A DNA stretch of 64,000 nucleotides from Impatiens glandulifera (GCF_907164915.1 NC_061866.1:24631905-24695904), one strand, 5' to 3'. Shown: positions 54,379 to 64,000, numbered from the stretch's first letter. Numbers and translations: made by a program. Notes: a model not told the origin generated them from the sequence alone.

Positions 54379-55686
54379 TGTTAGGATCTAGGTCGCGGCT
54401 GGAGGACCGGGGTTGGGCCGGTTAGCGCGTCTCACTCAAAGGGTGGTGGTTAATCCGGTTAGAGATTAACACCGGGGTTTCAATACTACACAAACTGTCA
54501 CAAACCCTTGAACTAGGTTCAAGCGCGGAAGAGGTTTGTTTCAGGTTGAAGCAGCACACTTGTATGATAGGCAGAACCGGTTTCGGATGATGAAGGTTTG
54601 AAAAATTGATGGGTCAGGTTTTGTAACCTGGCGGTCCGGTTTGAATAGAGTTAAATAGGTTAGAGCGGTGTCAATCGGTTAGAAAATGGAACCGGCAGAA
54701 AGTAAGTAACAAGACAGATTTTATGGATGTTCGGAGATAAAGCTCCTACGTCACCCCTTCCTCTCGAAACCGCGAGAAGGATATTCACTAAGAATACAAG
54801 TACAATCCGATCGAGACTTATTTCCTGCTCGATAACACTCTTACAATTTACACCGAAATTGTAGAATACACACTTCAATTTTAGACCTTAGCCTTTCTCT
54901 AGAGATAGAACACACTGTTTTCACTTGTAAATTAAATTCTCGTTGTATTGCTCGTGTCTCACTGTGTGTCCCTCTTAGAATCTCTCTTTGTTGTCGCACT
55001 TGTCCCACATTTACTCTTCTTCAACTGCCCCTTTTATAGGTGAAATATGCCAACGGTCATATTTCACTTCCTTGAATCTGATTGGCTGAGCAGAGGTTCA
55101 GTGATTCAGTGATTCAGTGTTTCAGACCCTGCGGTCAATCTCACAGACTTTGTAGTCTGTTCTTCCGGTGTGTAAGACAAACCTGCTAGGTTTGTCTTTT
55201 ACTCAATGTGGACACTGTCTGTTAAACAGTTGTTTGTACTTGGAAGATCTCCTTTCTGACTTATCCCGAAGTGAAAAGATCCTGTAGGACTGTCTTCTGC
55301 AGCCTGCAGACTTTCCTCAGACTTGTATGGATGTGGAAGTGTTCAGTCTGTTCCTTTGGTATCATTCTCAACAGATACCCGAATTGTCTTCTTGTACTGG
55401 TCGGTCATTCGACTTAACCGGATGGCTTCCGGTGTGAGTGGTTTAACCAGACAGCTTCCGGTTATTCCTCTGCCTTGTGGCTGATTGGCTATCTGATGTT
55501 TCCGGTTTTAAGCTTTGGTCGATCCTTTCTTTGTGCGGTCATGTTCCAAGTGTTGCTGGTCGGTTTAGTAGCTTGACCGGCTAGTCGTCTTAGCCGGTTT
55601 ATTTGTTTGACCGGTCCGGTTCCTTGTTCCTGCATGGAAGGTTTATTTAAGTTAAATTCTGTGAACCGGTCTAATTTTATCTAACA
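54379..55686 (-). mobile_element. 3' LTR of element IV
   Basis: 1,308 bp, TGTTAGGATCTAGG ... TTTTATCTAACA. TATA box CCTATAAAAGGGG (minus strand) at 55029-55041. Internal short repeats GTGATTCAGTGATTCAGTG at 55100-55118. Confidence 0.9.
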
Positions 55687-55880
55687 ATTTCTCCTTTTTG
55701 ATAATTTTATTTAAAATTATCAAAACAATGTAAGTTTGCAAACGTAGGTCGGTTCTTTATTTGACCGGATTTTTGAAACTAACTTGGGAGAATTTTTCGA
55801 AAAATTTGGAAAAAATTTTGAGAAATTTTTTTGGAAAAGTCTTATCTTTTATCTTATCAATTTCTCCCTTTTTGATTATT
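55687..55880 (-). repeat. Two polypurine-tract modules of element IV
   Basis: Tract 1 at 55687-55708 (minus strand ATCAAAAAGGAGAAAT) adjoins the LTR. Tract 2 at 55860-55881 (AATCAAAAAGGGAGAAAT) is preceded by TTATCTTATCA. Both are followed by TTTAAAATTATCAAAAC(C/A)ATGTA, so it is a duplication of about 170 bp. Confidence 0.78.
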
Positions 55881-57005
55881 TTATTTAAAATTATCAAAAC
55901 CATGTAGAAATGCCGGTAACATGTGTTTGTAAAGTCTGTCGAATCGGTGCTCGTGCCATTCCCGGTATAATTCGCCAACCTTTTCAGCTCGCAGTGCAAT
56001 GACCTCCAGGATTCGGCTCGCTATAGTATCGGCCTTCGTCTGGTCGTCCTCCTCCTCCTCTTCACTGCCTTCTTCATCGGCCTCGTCGTTTTCAGGATTT
56101 GCGCCCGTACCGGTATTATCGGGACTTGGACCCGAATGCTCTTCATCATTCGGTCTTTCATCATCTGTTTTCTCAGATTCGGTTCGGTCAGACGTGGAAG
56201 CCGACTCTTCTTCTTCTGTTTGTGATGGCGGTTCCGAGAATACTATCTTCTCTTTGCCCTTGCTTTCAGTCTTTTCTTTTGCCGGGGCCGATTTCTTGGA
56301 GGATTTCTTCTTTCGGCCACCTGTGGAACCGGGGGCCGGCTTCTTCCTCTCCAAGAAGTGTTTGGATCTTATCAACCTTCTTGATGGGATGATGACACCA
56401 GGACCGATGTTGATGTTATGGTGAAGTAAGATTTTACCGAGAGGGATGGCATATCCCCATGACCGGGCTGAATCCAGTTTCACCATATCTTTCAAGTTGT
56501 TGAATACTTCCTTTGCCCAGTTCACTTTCGTACCTTCTATCAAGCCGACTAGCATCCCGATTTTGGCCTTGGTGAGGCTGTTGTAGTTTCCTCCTCTTGC
56601 CTGAACCGCCTTTGTGAAGATGTCACTAAGCGGTATATACTCCGGTCGCAGTGTCGCTTTGTTACCGGATACTTTTACCGGTTCCTTAGTTGTTGAGAGT
56701 ATCTGGCATGCTGCCTCGAACGTTGTTAGTTCTAGATCCGATGCTGCATCTTGACCGTCTGTTGGAAGGCGTAAGCTCTCTGCAACCGATTCTTCGGTTA
56801 GGTCGAATTCAGTACCGCTTACAGTCGCGGTGATCTTGTCGCCAGAAAGAGTTGCGGTGTTGAAGAATTCTTCAACCGCTTCTCTATATAGAATATGGGG
56901 ACCGCTGAGGAAGTACTCAAGTCCGGCCTCGGTTACCCGGTCAATAACTCCTTTTGCTGCAGGCGTGCCCTTCTGTAGGATTTCCTCGAAATCCACCTGA
57001 GTCAT
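55881..57005 (-). CDS. Element IV accessory gene c, open but C-terminally shortened
   Basis: 374 codons, ATG 57005 (MTQVDFEEILQKGTPAAKGV). N-terminal domain: RVTEAGLEYFLSGPHILYRE, AVEEFFNTATLSGDKITATV, FDLTEESVAESLRLPTDGQD (LPTEG-like), ATLRPEYIPLSDIFTKAVQA, GLIEGTKVNWAKEVFNNLKD (VNW), SWGYAIPLGKILLHHNINIG. Then a basic tract GRKKKSSKKSAPAKEK, an acidic Ser/Glu-rich region with EEEEEDD, and ILEVIALRAEKVGELYREWH. It stops beside the second polypurine tract, so roughly 600 residues present in elements I and II (coiled coil and tail) have been deleted. No catalytic motif is seen. Charge segregation suggests a nucleic-acid or protein binding tail, which is inference. Confidence 0.72.
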   Translation of the reverse strand: MTQVDFEEILQKGTPAAKGVIDRVTEAGLEYFLSGPHILYREAVEEFFNTATLSGDKITATVSGTEFDLTEESVAESLRLPTDGQDAASDLELTTFEAACQILSTTKEPVKVSGNKATLRPEYIPLSDIFTKAVQARGGNYNSLTKAKIGMLVGLIEGTKVNWAKEVFNNLKDMVKLDSARSWGYAIPLGKILLHHNINIGPGVIIPSRRLIRSKHFLERKKPAPGSTGGRKKKSSKKSAPAKEKTESKGKEKIVFSEPPSQTEEEESASTSDRTESEKTDDERPNDEEHSGPSPDNTGTGANPENDEADEEGSEEEEEDDQTKADTIASRILEVIALRAEKVGELYREWHEHRFDRLYKHMLPAFLHGFDNFK

Positions 57006-57151
57006 GTGTTTGAATAAAACCGAATTGCGCCCATCTTAGATGATTGAGAGAGTTTGAAAAACACGAGAGTAAATAACCGCTGAAAGAATTTGAGAGCTTA
57101 GAGAGAGAAAACTGTTTCGCGTGAGAGTGGAATGAAGTGGCCAAGAGCCCC

Positions 57152-57160
57152 TTTTATAAG
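57152..57160 (-). promoter_or_regulatory. TATA box of gene c (element IV)
   Basis: ACTTATAAAAGGGG on the minus strand, about 150 bp upstream of ATG 57005. Confidence 0.55.
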
Positions 57161-57187
57161 TGCGATTTGGAAACCCAACCGTCCCAT

Positions 57188-57345
57188 CAACATTTGGCGG
57201 GAGTTTTCCCTCCAAGCCGAATAGGCGGCAAACAGTGGGCGGGAAACCAAAGGCGGTAATCGAAGAGGCGCCAATCTATGGGCGGTAAATCAGCAGGTGG
57301 GAAATTTGAGCGGGAGTTTTGGGCGGGATATTTCCCTCCAACATT
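57188..57345 (-). promoter_or_regulatory. E2F-like site cluster upstream of gene c (element IV)
   Basis: About nine GC-rich units in 160 bp. They include TTTGGCGG (57193-57200) and GGCGGGAAA (57238-57246, TTTCCCGCC on the gene strand), both matching the E2F consensus WTTSSCSS. Others are GGCGGCAAAC, GGCGGTAAT, GAGGCGCCAA, GGGCGGTAAATC, GGTGGGAAAT, GAGCGGGAG and GGGCGGGATA. The cluster is 30-190 bp above the TATA box. Occupancy is inference. Confidence 0.55.
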
Positions 57346-57676
57346 TTCGCTGTCGTCTTTGATGACGCAATCTCTTTTTGAAACCGATTGATGCTGCGGT
57401 TTTCTTAGTTTAACCGGAGAGTTATCGAAAGTTAACCGGTTATTTTAAATAAGCAGAATTTTGCAATCTTTTGAGTTTAAGCGGTTTTTCTTTGAGACCG
57501 GATAGGAACGCGGTTATTTTGACAATGTTAACCGGTTACTTAGATAGATATTCAAAATAATCAGATGACCCGGTCATTTAAACTTAAATAGAATTGTATT
57601 GAAGAAACATTACAGAATAAAAACCGAAAGATAGATCGGTGTGAAAACAGACATACATAAGATGGAAAGATACAAC
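57346..57676 (-). other. Spacer between genes b and c of element IV
   Basis: No gene. Scattered AACCGG/ACCGGTT motifs; downstream untranslated part of gene b and distal upstream of gene c. Confidence 0.5.
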
Positions 57677-58380
57677 TTATGTAATAACCATTTTAGAAAA
57701 CCTTTCTTCCACCGCATCCATGTCAAGGATGCTCGAAGGGGATGCTGGTGTGCCCGGTCCAAACTCTGGCCGGTACTTGAGAATAAGCTTACTGATGTGA
57801 GGGGCATAACCGACACCTTTCTTGGTTAGCACCATGTTTTTCAGGTTTTGAAAAATGACCGTTGACCAGTTGATGGCCGTCTTGCTAACAATATGGGTTA
57901 TTATGTTGTATGTGTTTTGGAGTACCGCTGATTTGGAGATTGGCATAGGATAGACCGGGTCACAATCTCAAGAAGTAGTTGAGAGTGATGAGCGAGGCAG
58001 ATTTTTAACCCATAGTTTTCCACCGGAATAATGGTTCTAGAGAAGAGTAGTGCGTGTTCATATGCCGCAATTCCCTCCTGGGTTGGAAAGTCAGAAAACC
58101 CTTCTGTTGGCAAGTTAAACATGGAGGCAAATTCGGCTTCATAAAGCCAGAAAGTATGGTCTCTCACCGTAGAGACAATGTAGTTGCCACTGATGCAAGC
58201 GCTTCTGAAGAACGTCTTGATATCTTCAATTAGTATGGGACCGGATTCTTCGAGAAAGGTTCGAAGACCGCTGTCAATGAGAGATTCAAACATGATCTCC
58301 ATTCCATGATTTCCGTCCCAATGTTCCATGCATGAGTCGAAGTTGATGCTCAAGAAGTTTCCTAGAGTTCTGCTCGGCAT
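57677..58380 (-). pseudogene. Element IV accessory gene b, one frameshift
   Basis: ATG 58380 (MPSRTLGNFLSINFDSCMEH). First frame, 57901-58380: EIMFESLIDSGLRTFLEESG, FFRSACISGNYIVSTVRDHT, WLYEAEFASMFNLPTEGFSD (intact LPTEG), PVENYGLKICLAHHSQLLLE, LCQSPNQRYSKT. A shift near 57930 leads into 57677-57946: IITHIVSKTAINWSTVIFQN, LKNMVLTKKGVGYAPHISKL, FGPGTPASPSSILDMDAVEE. Apart from the shift it is the same length and plan as the intact gene b of element I. TATA box CTATATAAAGAG at 58455-58463. Confidence 0.74.
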
Positions 58381-58454
58381 GATTCTAAACTTTGATAGTA
58401 GATAGAGAGAGAGTTCAAGATTTGAGGTGTGTTAATTTGATTAGGAAAGCTCTC

Positions 58455-58463
58455 TTTATATAG
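58455..58463 (-). promoter_or_regulatory. TATA box of gene b (element IV)
   Basis: CTATATAAAGAG on the minus strand, about 78 bp upstream of ATG 58380, with a CT-rich leader. Confidence 0.55.
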
Positions 58464-58694
58464 ATCCGGTTTTGGAGGGAAAGTATTAGGCATTGAATGT
58501 CAGTTTTGTCTCATTGGAGAAGAGAATCTTTATGTTTCCAAGGTTAATTGGGAAGAGGCTGATTGCGGAGCCCGAGGTAGGTGTTAGTTGAAAAGTAACC
58601 AAGTTAGTTGGGTATTGATTACTTAAGTAGTTGGGGGTTACCTCATCAATTAAATATGCCTTTTTCATTAATGCACCAACATAATGAAAAGTAA

Positions 58695-59585
58695 TCAAAA
58701 GAAACCGAGGAAATCATAGATAAAACCGAAGAAAACATAAGAAAAACCGAAATGATCACAGTGATGTTGGATAAAGATACACCCGGTGCGTGAAGCAAAA
58801 TGACCGGGTGTAGGAAGGAGTAACTTAGTGTTCGTGGGAGTTGACGACACCGTTGAGGTTGTTGCGGCGGTTCCTTCTCCTCCAAGCCTTTCGAACCGCT
58901 CATAGAAGGAGTCGGTTATCTCTTTGGTCAGCACTTGAGCCTGGTTTAGACATTCGCCCGGATAGGTCGGAACCCCATGTTCAACTAGTAGGCAGCTTAG
59001 TTGTGGAACAAGGCCGACTGTTCGCACTCCAATCATCCAGATTAGGACGTCGAACAGGACCCTTGACCAGTTCACCGGTGTACCGGTGGTGATGGCCGCC
59101 ATCATATTGAATGTCGCTGTGCAGTAAGTGTTTGTCACATCTCTCCCCAAGATGTTTCTACCTATCACATCGTTGAGGAGCTGATATTCAGCTCTCAATA
59201 GTGATTTTGTTCCATGATCATCGACCGGTAGGTTGGACCGTGCAAAGGTTAGAGAAATCTCGGCCTTGAGGTCGGTCGGAACATTTAGATCTGTTAACCC
59301 TTGCTTCGGTAGGCTGAAGCACCTAGCGAAGTCATTCTCGGTGAAGTCAAAGACTATACCTCCCACTTTCGATTGGATATGAGTATCGAAATGAGGAGTT
59401 CCCCTGAACACCCTAGCATTATAAAAAAATTCCAGGACTGATTCAGAGTATATAGTCTGCTTGTCATCCAGGAAGTACCGAAGACCAGTATCTTCCAGGG
59501 ATTTGATTACTTTGTAGACATCATAATGCTCCGTGCTTAAGGCAGATTGGAAATCAACTTGAAAGATGTTAGGAGACTGAGACAT
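58695..59585 (-). CDS. Element IV accessory gene a, open
   Basis: 296 codons, ATG 59585 (MSQSPNIFQVDFQSALSTEH). Blocks: DVYKVIKSLEDTGLRYFLDD (about 23-42), SVLEFFYNARVFRGTPHFDT, IVFDFTENDFARCFSLPKQG (LPTEG-like), NLPVDDHGTKSLLRAEYQLL, NDVIGRNILGRDVTN, MMAAITTGTPVNWSRVLFDV (NW motif, about 165-180), VGLVPQLSCLLVEHG, and LTKEITDSFYERFERLGGEG. The last 40 residues (Phe/Tyr-rich) are unlike other copies and probably follow a late frameshift; the other genes a end soon after the LTKE block. No signal peptide. The function is unknown. Confidence 0.74.
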   Translation of the reverse strand: MSQSPNIFQVDFQSALSTEHYDVYKVIKSLEDTGLRYFLDDKQTIYSESVLEFFYNARVFRGTPHFDTHIQSKVGGIVFDFTENDFARCFSLPKQGLTDLNVPTDLKAEISLTFARSNLPVDDHGTKSLLRAEYQLLNDVIGRNILGRDVTNTYCTATFNMMAAITTGTPVNWSRVLFDVLIWMIGVRTVGLVPQLSCLLVEHGVPTYPGECLNQAQVLTKEITDSFYERFERLGGEGTAATTSTVSSTPTNTKLLLPTPGHFASRTGCIFIQHHCDHFGFSYVFFGFIYDFLGFF

Positions 59586-60100
59586 TTTTGCTTTAGTGAG
59601 AGAGTGATCTTTTGTCTTGTGAGTGTTTTGGTTAATGTTTGCTTCTCTTAAATACTAGTTGGGGGAGTATCCTAATGTCCAGGTATTACATGTGATGATA
59701 TCTATTAACTGCAGGATAAAAGGTATTGCATGAAATAGGCATGTTTGCAGTCTAGGGTGTTGGTCATAGACCTGGACTATGAAAGATATCATTAGATCTT
59801 CACGTCTTTTTAGGTGAGACCATTTACTTTGAAAAGGCAATGTTTCAAAACAGATATCTTTAAACACTGATAGTTATTCCACTTTTGTTTGAATTTCAAA
59901 TAATCTAAGATAACCTATTTCCGAACCGGTCAGCTATCAGTTGTTCATCCCGATGCGGTTATTTGGTGCATGCACCAAGTAACCGGTCGGTTTACTCCGT
60001 CTGATAAACTGGGCGGTTCTTCCATAGATACCAAGAAAATTTGAAGTCCAACAGGTTAGGAGGAACTACTGGTTTTGTCTGTCTGAACCGGTTTCTCTTT
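59586..60100 (-). other. Pol-to-gene-a spacer of element IV with a palindrome
   Basis: No gene. The presumed weak TATA (TATTTAAG on the minus strand) is at 59645-59653. A perfect 16-bp palindrome TTGGTGCATGCACCAA is at 59963-59978, with the RY-type core GCATGC. The GAGAAGC hairpin of elements I and II is not found here. Confidence 0.55.
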
Positions 60101-61818
60101 TTAAGCATCCTTAGGAAGGATCTGACTAATGTCGGTTAAACCGAGAGTAAGTCTGAATTGAGAGAACTTAGCTTCCTGTAGAGGCTTGGTGAAGATATCG
60201 GCTACTTGTTGATCAGTCGGTACGTATTCTAGCCGGATATGCTTCAGCATGACATGTTCCCGGATGAAGTGGTGCCTTATGTCAATATGCTTGGTTCTGG
60301 AGTGGAGAACCGGATTGTAGGTGATTGCTATGGCACTTGTGTTGTCACAGAAGATCGGAGACTCTTCGGCTATGACTCCGAAATCCGTCAGTTGTTGTTG
60401 GATCCAAAGAAGTTGTGAACAACAACTTTCGGCCGCTAGGTATTCAGCTTCTGCGGTTGATGTGGCCACCGATGTCTGTTTTTGCTATGCCATGAAACAA
60501 ACCGGTCACCTAGGAACTGACATGTTCTGCTGGTGCTTTTTCTGTCAATCTTACAACCTACATAGTCTGCATCTGAATAACTCGTTAGGTTAAAGGACGA
60601 ATCCTTTGGATACCACAGGCCGACATCAGGTGTTCCCTTTAGGTACTTCAATATCCTCTTTGCGGCTGTGTAGTGGGATTGTTTTGGATTTGCTTGGAAT
60701 CTCCCACACACACCGACTGCAAATAGAATGTCTGGTCTACTCGCTGTTAGGTATAGGAGGGAACCGATGATGCCCCGGTAAGCGATCTGGTCTACCGATT
60801 GGCCCTCATCATCCTTGTCCAATTTAACCGATGAGCTCATTGGAGTAGCCGCTGAGGAGCATGTGTCCATTCCAAACTTCTTTAGAAGCTCCTTGGTGTA
60901 CTTAGGTTGGCTAATGAACGTTCTTTCTTCGAGTTGTTTAACCTGAAGACCTAGGAAGAAACTTAATTCTCCCATCATACTCATTTCAAACTTGTTAGTC
61001 ATCAAGGTTGAAAATTTATCACACAATTTAGGATCGGTTGAACCGAAGATGATATCATCTACATAGATTTGAACAAGTAGGATATGTTCCTTCTTTTCAA
61101 ATTTAAACAACGTTTTATCCACCGAACCGATGGTAAAGTCATGTTGTAACAGAAATGCGGTTAGTGTATCATACCAGGCTCTAGGTGCTTGCTTTAGACC
61201 GTATAAAGCTTTGTTTAACCGGTATACATGGTTTGGAAATTCAGCACTTTTGAAATCGGGTGGTTGTTCAACATACAATTCTTCTCGTAGGTCACCATTC
61301 AAAAATGCACTTTTAACATCCATTTGAAAAACTTTAAAGTTTTTGAATGCAGCAAAGGCTAGAAAAATCCTAATATCTTCAATCCTAGCTACAGGGGAAA
61401 ATGATTCTTCAAAATCAATGCCTTCTTCCTGTTTGTAACCTTGTGCCACTAATCTGGCTTTGTTCCTCGTGACCAAACCGTCCTCATTGAGTTTGTTTCT
61501 AAATACCCATCTTGTTCCTATGACCGGATGATCTTTCGGTCTAGGGACTAGGTACCAGACTTTATTACTCTCAAACTGATTTAGCTCTTCTTGCATTCCC
61601 AAGATCCAATCCGGATCTGACAATGCTTCATCTATTCTTTTCGGCTCAATCTGGGATATAAAGGCGGAATTAAAGTATTCCTCCAGAAGTTGACGCCTAG
61701 TTCGAACAGGTTCTAAAGGGTCACCTATAATTTGCTCAGGAGGATGTTTAGTGTTCCTTTTGAAATTCGGTTCATGGATGTCTACCAAATCGTCGTTTAT
61801 TTGATCAAGGCTAGACAT
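60101..61818 (-). pseudogene. Element IV reverse transcriptase and RNase H, one frameshift
   Basis: Frame 60436-61818 (460 codons): [94 protein letters not shown] (catalytic), [30 protein letters not shown] one-base loss in an A run near 60480 ([10 protein letters not shown]) shifts into 60101-60469, which holds [30 protein letters not shown] and the C-terminal [20 protein letters not shown]. Otherwise all catalytic boxes are present. Confidence 0.92.
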
Positions 61819-61884
61819 GTCGGTAGGCTGAACAGGATTGTCAGACCGACCGACTTCCTCGGATTGGACCGAAGTGTCAGCTTC

Positions 61885-63375
61885 CTATTGTGGAACAACT
61901 TGATCAGGCTGGGTTTCAATATTACCCATTTGGTCATGGACAAACCTCCTGAAAACCGGAGTTTCATCTTCACTATCAGAATGGATATTGTTGTTTTCCA
62001 ATCTGTTGTGTAGATCAAAGTATGATGCAGTATTACTTTCAACCGATTCATCGAAAACCACGTGAAGTGATTCCTCCATGGTTAAAGTTCTATTGTTGTA
62101 CATTCTATATGCCTTACTCACTGCTGAGTAACCTAACATGATCCCAGTATCGATTTTTGCATCAAAAGCATAAAGATATGTTTTACCATTTATATGAATG
62201 TAGCATTTATAACCAAAAATCTTGAGGTACTTAAGATTGGGAACCCTGTTAAAATAAACCTCATACGGTGTTTTGTTATGAAACTTGTTAATTAGAGACC
62301 GGTTTTGTGTATAACATGTAGTGTTGATAGCCTCAGCCCAAAATTTCTGAGCAATGCCCAAATCGGCTATCATGGACCGTGCGGCTTCCTTGAGAGTCCG
62401 GTTTCTTCTCTCGGCCAGGCCATTTTGTTGAGGAGTCCTAGCACTAGACAACTCGTGTCTAATGTTGTATTCATCAAGAAATGTGGTTAAGGTACTATTG
62501 GTAAATTCGGTACCTCTATCACTTCTAATGCTATTAATGCGAGTTGATTTTTCATTTTGCAAACGTTTAAGCAGAGTAATCAAGTTTGATGCAGTTTCAC
62601 GTTTGGATGGTAGGAATATTACCCATGTAAATCTAGAGTAATCATCAATAACTACCATGGTGTAAAGCATACCTCCTAGGCTAACGACCTGAATCGGTCC
62701 AAATAAATCCATGTGGAGGAGATCTAAGCATCGGCTAGATTGGATATTTCCTTTACTCTTAAAGGTTGACTTAGTCTGTTTACCCATTTGACATGCTGAA
62801 CAGACCTTATCTTTGTTAAATACTATATCGGGAATACCCTCAACTAGATTTTTACCGCGAATGTAGTTTAAGGTTTTCATGTTTAGATGGTTTAGTCTTT
62901 TATGCCATAACTAGGTTTGATCAGTCTTAGCTATCATGCATATAGGGTGTTCTACTTTAGTTTTCCAGTCTACCTTGTAGATATTTCCTAGCCTATTTCT
63001 AGTTAGTAGTATAATCCCTTGTGAATTCTTAACTAAGCATGCATGTTTAAGAAATTCTACTGTGTATCCAGCATCACACATCTGACTAATGCTTAGCAAG
63101 TTAAAACGTAGGTTTTCAACTAAAAGTACGTTATCAATAGTTAAGTTACCATGGACAATCTTACCCTTGCCCACAGTTCTACCTTTTGAGTTGTCACCGA
63201 AAGTGATTAGTGCACCGGTTTCTATTCTGATGTTGGTTAGCAGGTTGTTGTTTCCGGTCATATGCCTGGAGAAACCGCTATCCAAGTACCATTCAGAATT
63301 TCCTAGCCGTTTCATTATATCCTGCAAAATGTACATATTTACAACTATTTGGTACCCACATTCACTTGGGTCCAC
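61885..63375 (-). pseudogene. Element IV protease and integrase, two nonsense codons
   Basis: The protease frame starts inside gag (ATG 63375) in the +1 frame: NSEWYLDSGFSRHMTGNNNL (DSG site), LITFGDNSKGRTVGKGKIVH, LLSISQMCDAGYTVEFLKHA. A TAG near 62911 replaces W in LWHKRLNHLN. Integrase 61885-62880: CSACQMGKQTKSTFKSKGNI, LDLLHMDLFGPIQVVSLGG, IRSDRGTEFTN, TPQQNGLAERRNRTLKEAAR, FEVYF-type YFNRVPNLKYLKIFGYKCYI. It ends in TAG at 61885-61887 at the same codon as in element I. Confidence 0.92.
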
Positions 63376-64000
63376 ATGCGATTAGTCCATTGGGTATCCA
63401 AACCTTGACAAACCGAACAACCTTCTTTGCTAAGGTTTTAACCGTCCTTTTGGCACTCGGTTTTGGGTATCTTGGTTTTTCTACAAAAGTCTTAAATGAG
63501 GGTGATCTCTGGTTTGACCTATGCGGTTGACGATTGGCTTTCCTATTTTTGAGAATGTCGGCTTTTCTTTTCTCAGGGTCAAGCCACTTCTCAGAGTCGG
63601 TTGGACCAACATAGTTGTATTTTAGTTTTTCTTCCCTGTAGTATGCGGTCAACTCTTCTTCAGCGGTCAGGGAGCTTTGAATGAATCTTATAAGAGGAAG
63701 GTTACTCCTTGTAAACCTTACTTTCTCTACGGGTTTTTGGTCTTTGGATCCATCCTTTGTGTATCCTAAGCCGAACATGCAAAAAGGATGTCTGTAATGA
63801 CTACACATTTTCTTTACCATGTCAATAGATCTCTTATATCCGGCCATCTTATACTGGAGTCGGGCATTTTCTTCTTCGGTCAGTTCTCTAGATGGTTCAC
63901 TAGACTGTTCGGTCCTAATTGGTGGTTCAGGTTCTAACTCGGTTTCTATGCTGGGGATTTCATCAGGTTCTATGATCTCTGGTTCGGTTATAGCGTATAC
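63362..64000 (-). CDS. Element IV gag, C-terminal part (continues beyond the window)
   Basis: Open from the right edge to TGA 63362-63364. Acidic stretch (EPEIIEPDEIPSIETELEPE), then ENARLQYKMAGYKRSIDMVK, HPFCMFGLGYTKDGS, LPLIRFIQSSLTAEEEL, EKWLDPEKRKADILKNRKAN (basic), and KVWIPNGLIACGPK at the end. The same tail occurs in elements I-III. The zinc knuckle lies outside the window. The last 14 bases overlap the +1-frame protease reading. Confidence 0.88.
   Translation of the reverse strand, partial: VYAITEPEIIEPDEIPSIETELEPEPPIRTEQSSEPSRELTEEENARLQYKMAGYKRSIDMVKKMCSHYRHPFCMFGLGYTKDGSKDQKPVEKVRFTRSNLPLIRFIQSSLTAEEELTAYYREEKLKYNYVGPTDSEKWLDPEKRKADILKNRKANRQPHRSNQRSPSFKTFVEKPRYPKPSAKRTVKTLAKKVVRFVKVWIPNGLIACGPK

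Larger units (their letters stand above)
54379..64000 (-). mobile_element. Element IV: copia retrotransposon with accessory genes, running off the window
   Basis: 3' LTR 54379-55686, polypurine tracts, gene c 55881-57005, gene b 57677-58380, gene a 58695-59585, RNase H/RT 60101-61818, integrase 61885-62910, protease to 63375, gag 63362 to beyond 64000. The 5' LTR and right target duplication lie outside; the left flank is ATGAC (54374-54378). It is the best preserved pol here. It has broken element III, so it is younger than III. Confidence 0.93.

Noticed and set aside
55999..56424. 141-codon plus-strand frame, Ser/Phe-rich
   Set aside because: Shadow of the acidic and Lys-rich coding region of gene c in element IV on the minus strand.

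Overview
This window is nuclear DNA from a flowering plant and is almost entirely repetitive. The signs are an AT-rich satellite, nested Ty1/copia LTR retrotransposons primed by initiator tRNA-Met, a CACTA DNA transposon, and captured pieces of plant genes with plant-type introns (a PPR protein, EXO70 and a MAK-type kinase). The accessory proteins of the retrotransposons resemble predicted proteins I recall from asterid genomes (Gesneriaceae/Lamiales). That placement is weak and rests on memory. I see no intact ordinary host gene, tRNA or rRNA.

Layout. 1-5822 is a satellite of about 340-bp monomers in a higher-order repeat of six or seven monomer types. It is interrupted by a decayed LTR (5823-6892, containing a 30-bp minisatellite), and one more diverged monomer follows (6893-7114). 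7115-7683 is a LINE remnant. 7684-12302 is a decayed minus-strand copia element (element A). 12303-17843 is a mosaic of plus-strand LTRs. The last of these is the 5' LTR of plus-strand element III, whose gag starts at 17893. Element II (minus strand, 19482-52860, target duplication aaata) sits inside the gag of III. Element I (minus strand, 22288-42053, target duplication gtaag) sits inside accessory gene c of element II. A 5.8-kb CACTA element (22388-28198, target duplication TTA) sits inside the 3' LTR of element I. Element III resumes at 52861 and is cut at 54379 by element IV (minus strand), which runs off the right edge of the window.

The main novelty is the organisation of these copia elements. 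Between pol and the 3' LTR they carry three extra genes, always in the order a, b, c, encoding related proteins (LPTEG-like and NW motifs). All three are present in elements I, II and IV; fragments remain in element A and in a plus-strand copy at 13550. Each accessory gene has its own TATA-like box about 65-150 bp upstream of its ATG. Gene c is also preceded by a cluster of GGCGGTAAA / GGCGGGAAA units that look like E2F sites. The elements further share a gag stop codon overlapped by a +1 pol frame, duplicated polypurine tracts, and a small hairpin near the accessory genes. All elements are broken to some degree; elements I and IV are the least damaged. Many stops are TGG to TAG, CAG to TAG or CGA to TGA changes, as expected from deamination of methylated cytosine.

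The CACTA element has captured fragments of at least three host genes. Around its EXO70 exons it has built an inverted duplication of about 300 bp that could be transcribed as a hairpin.
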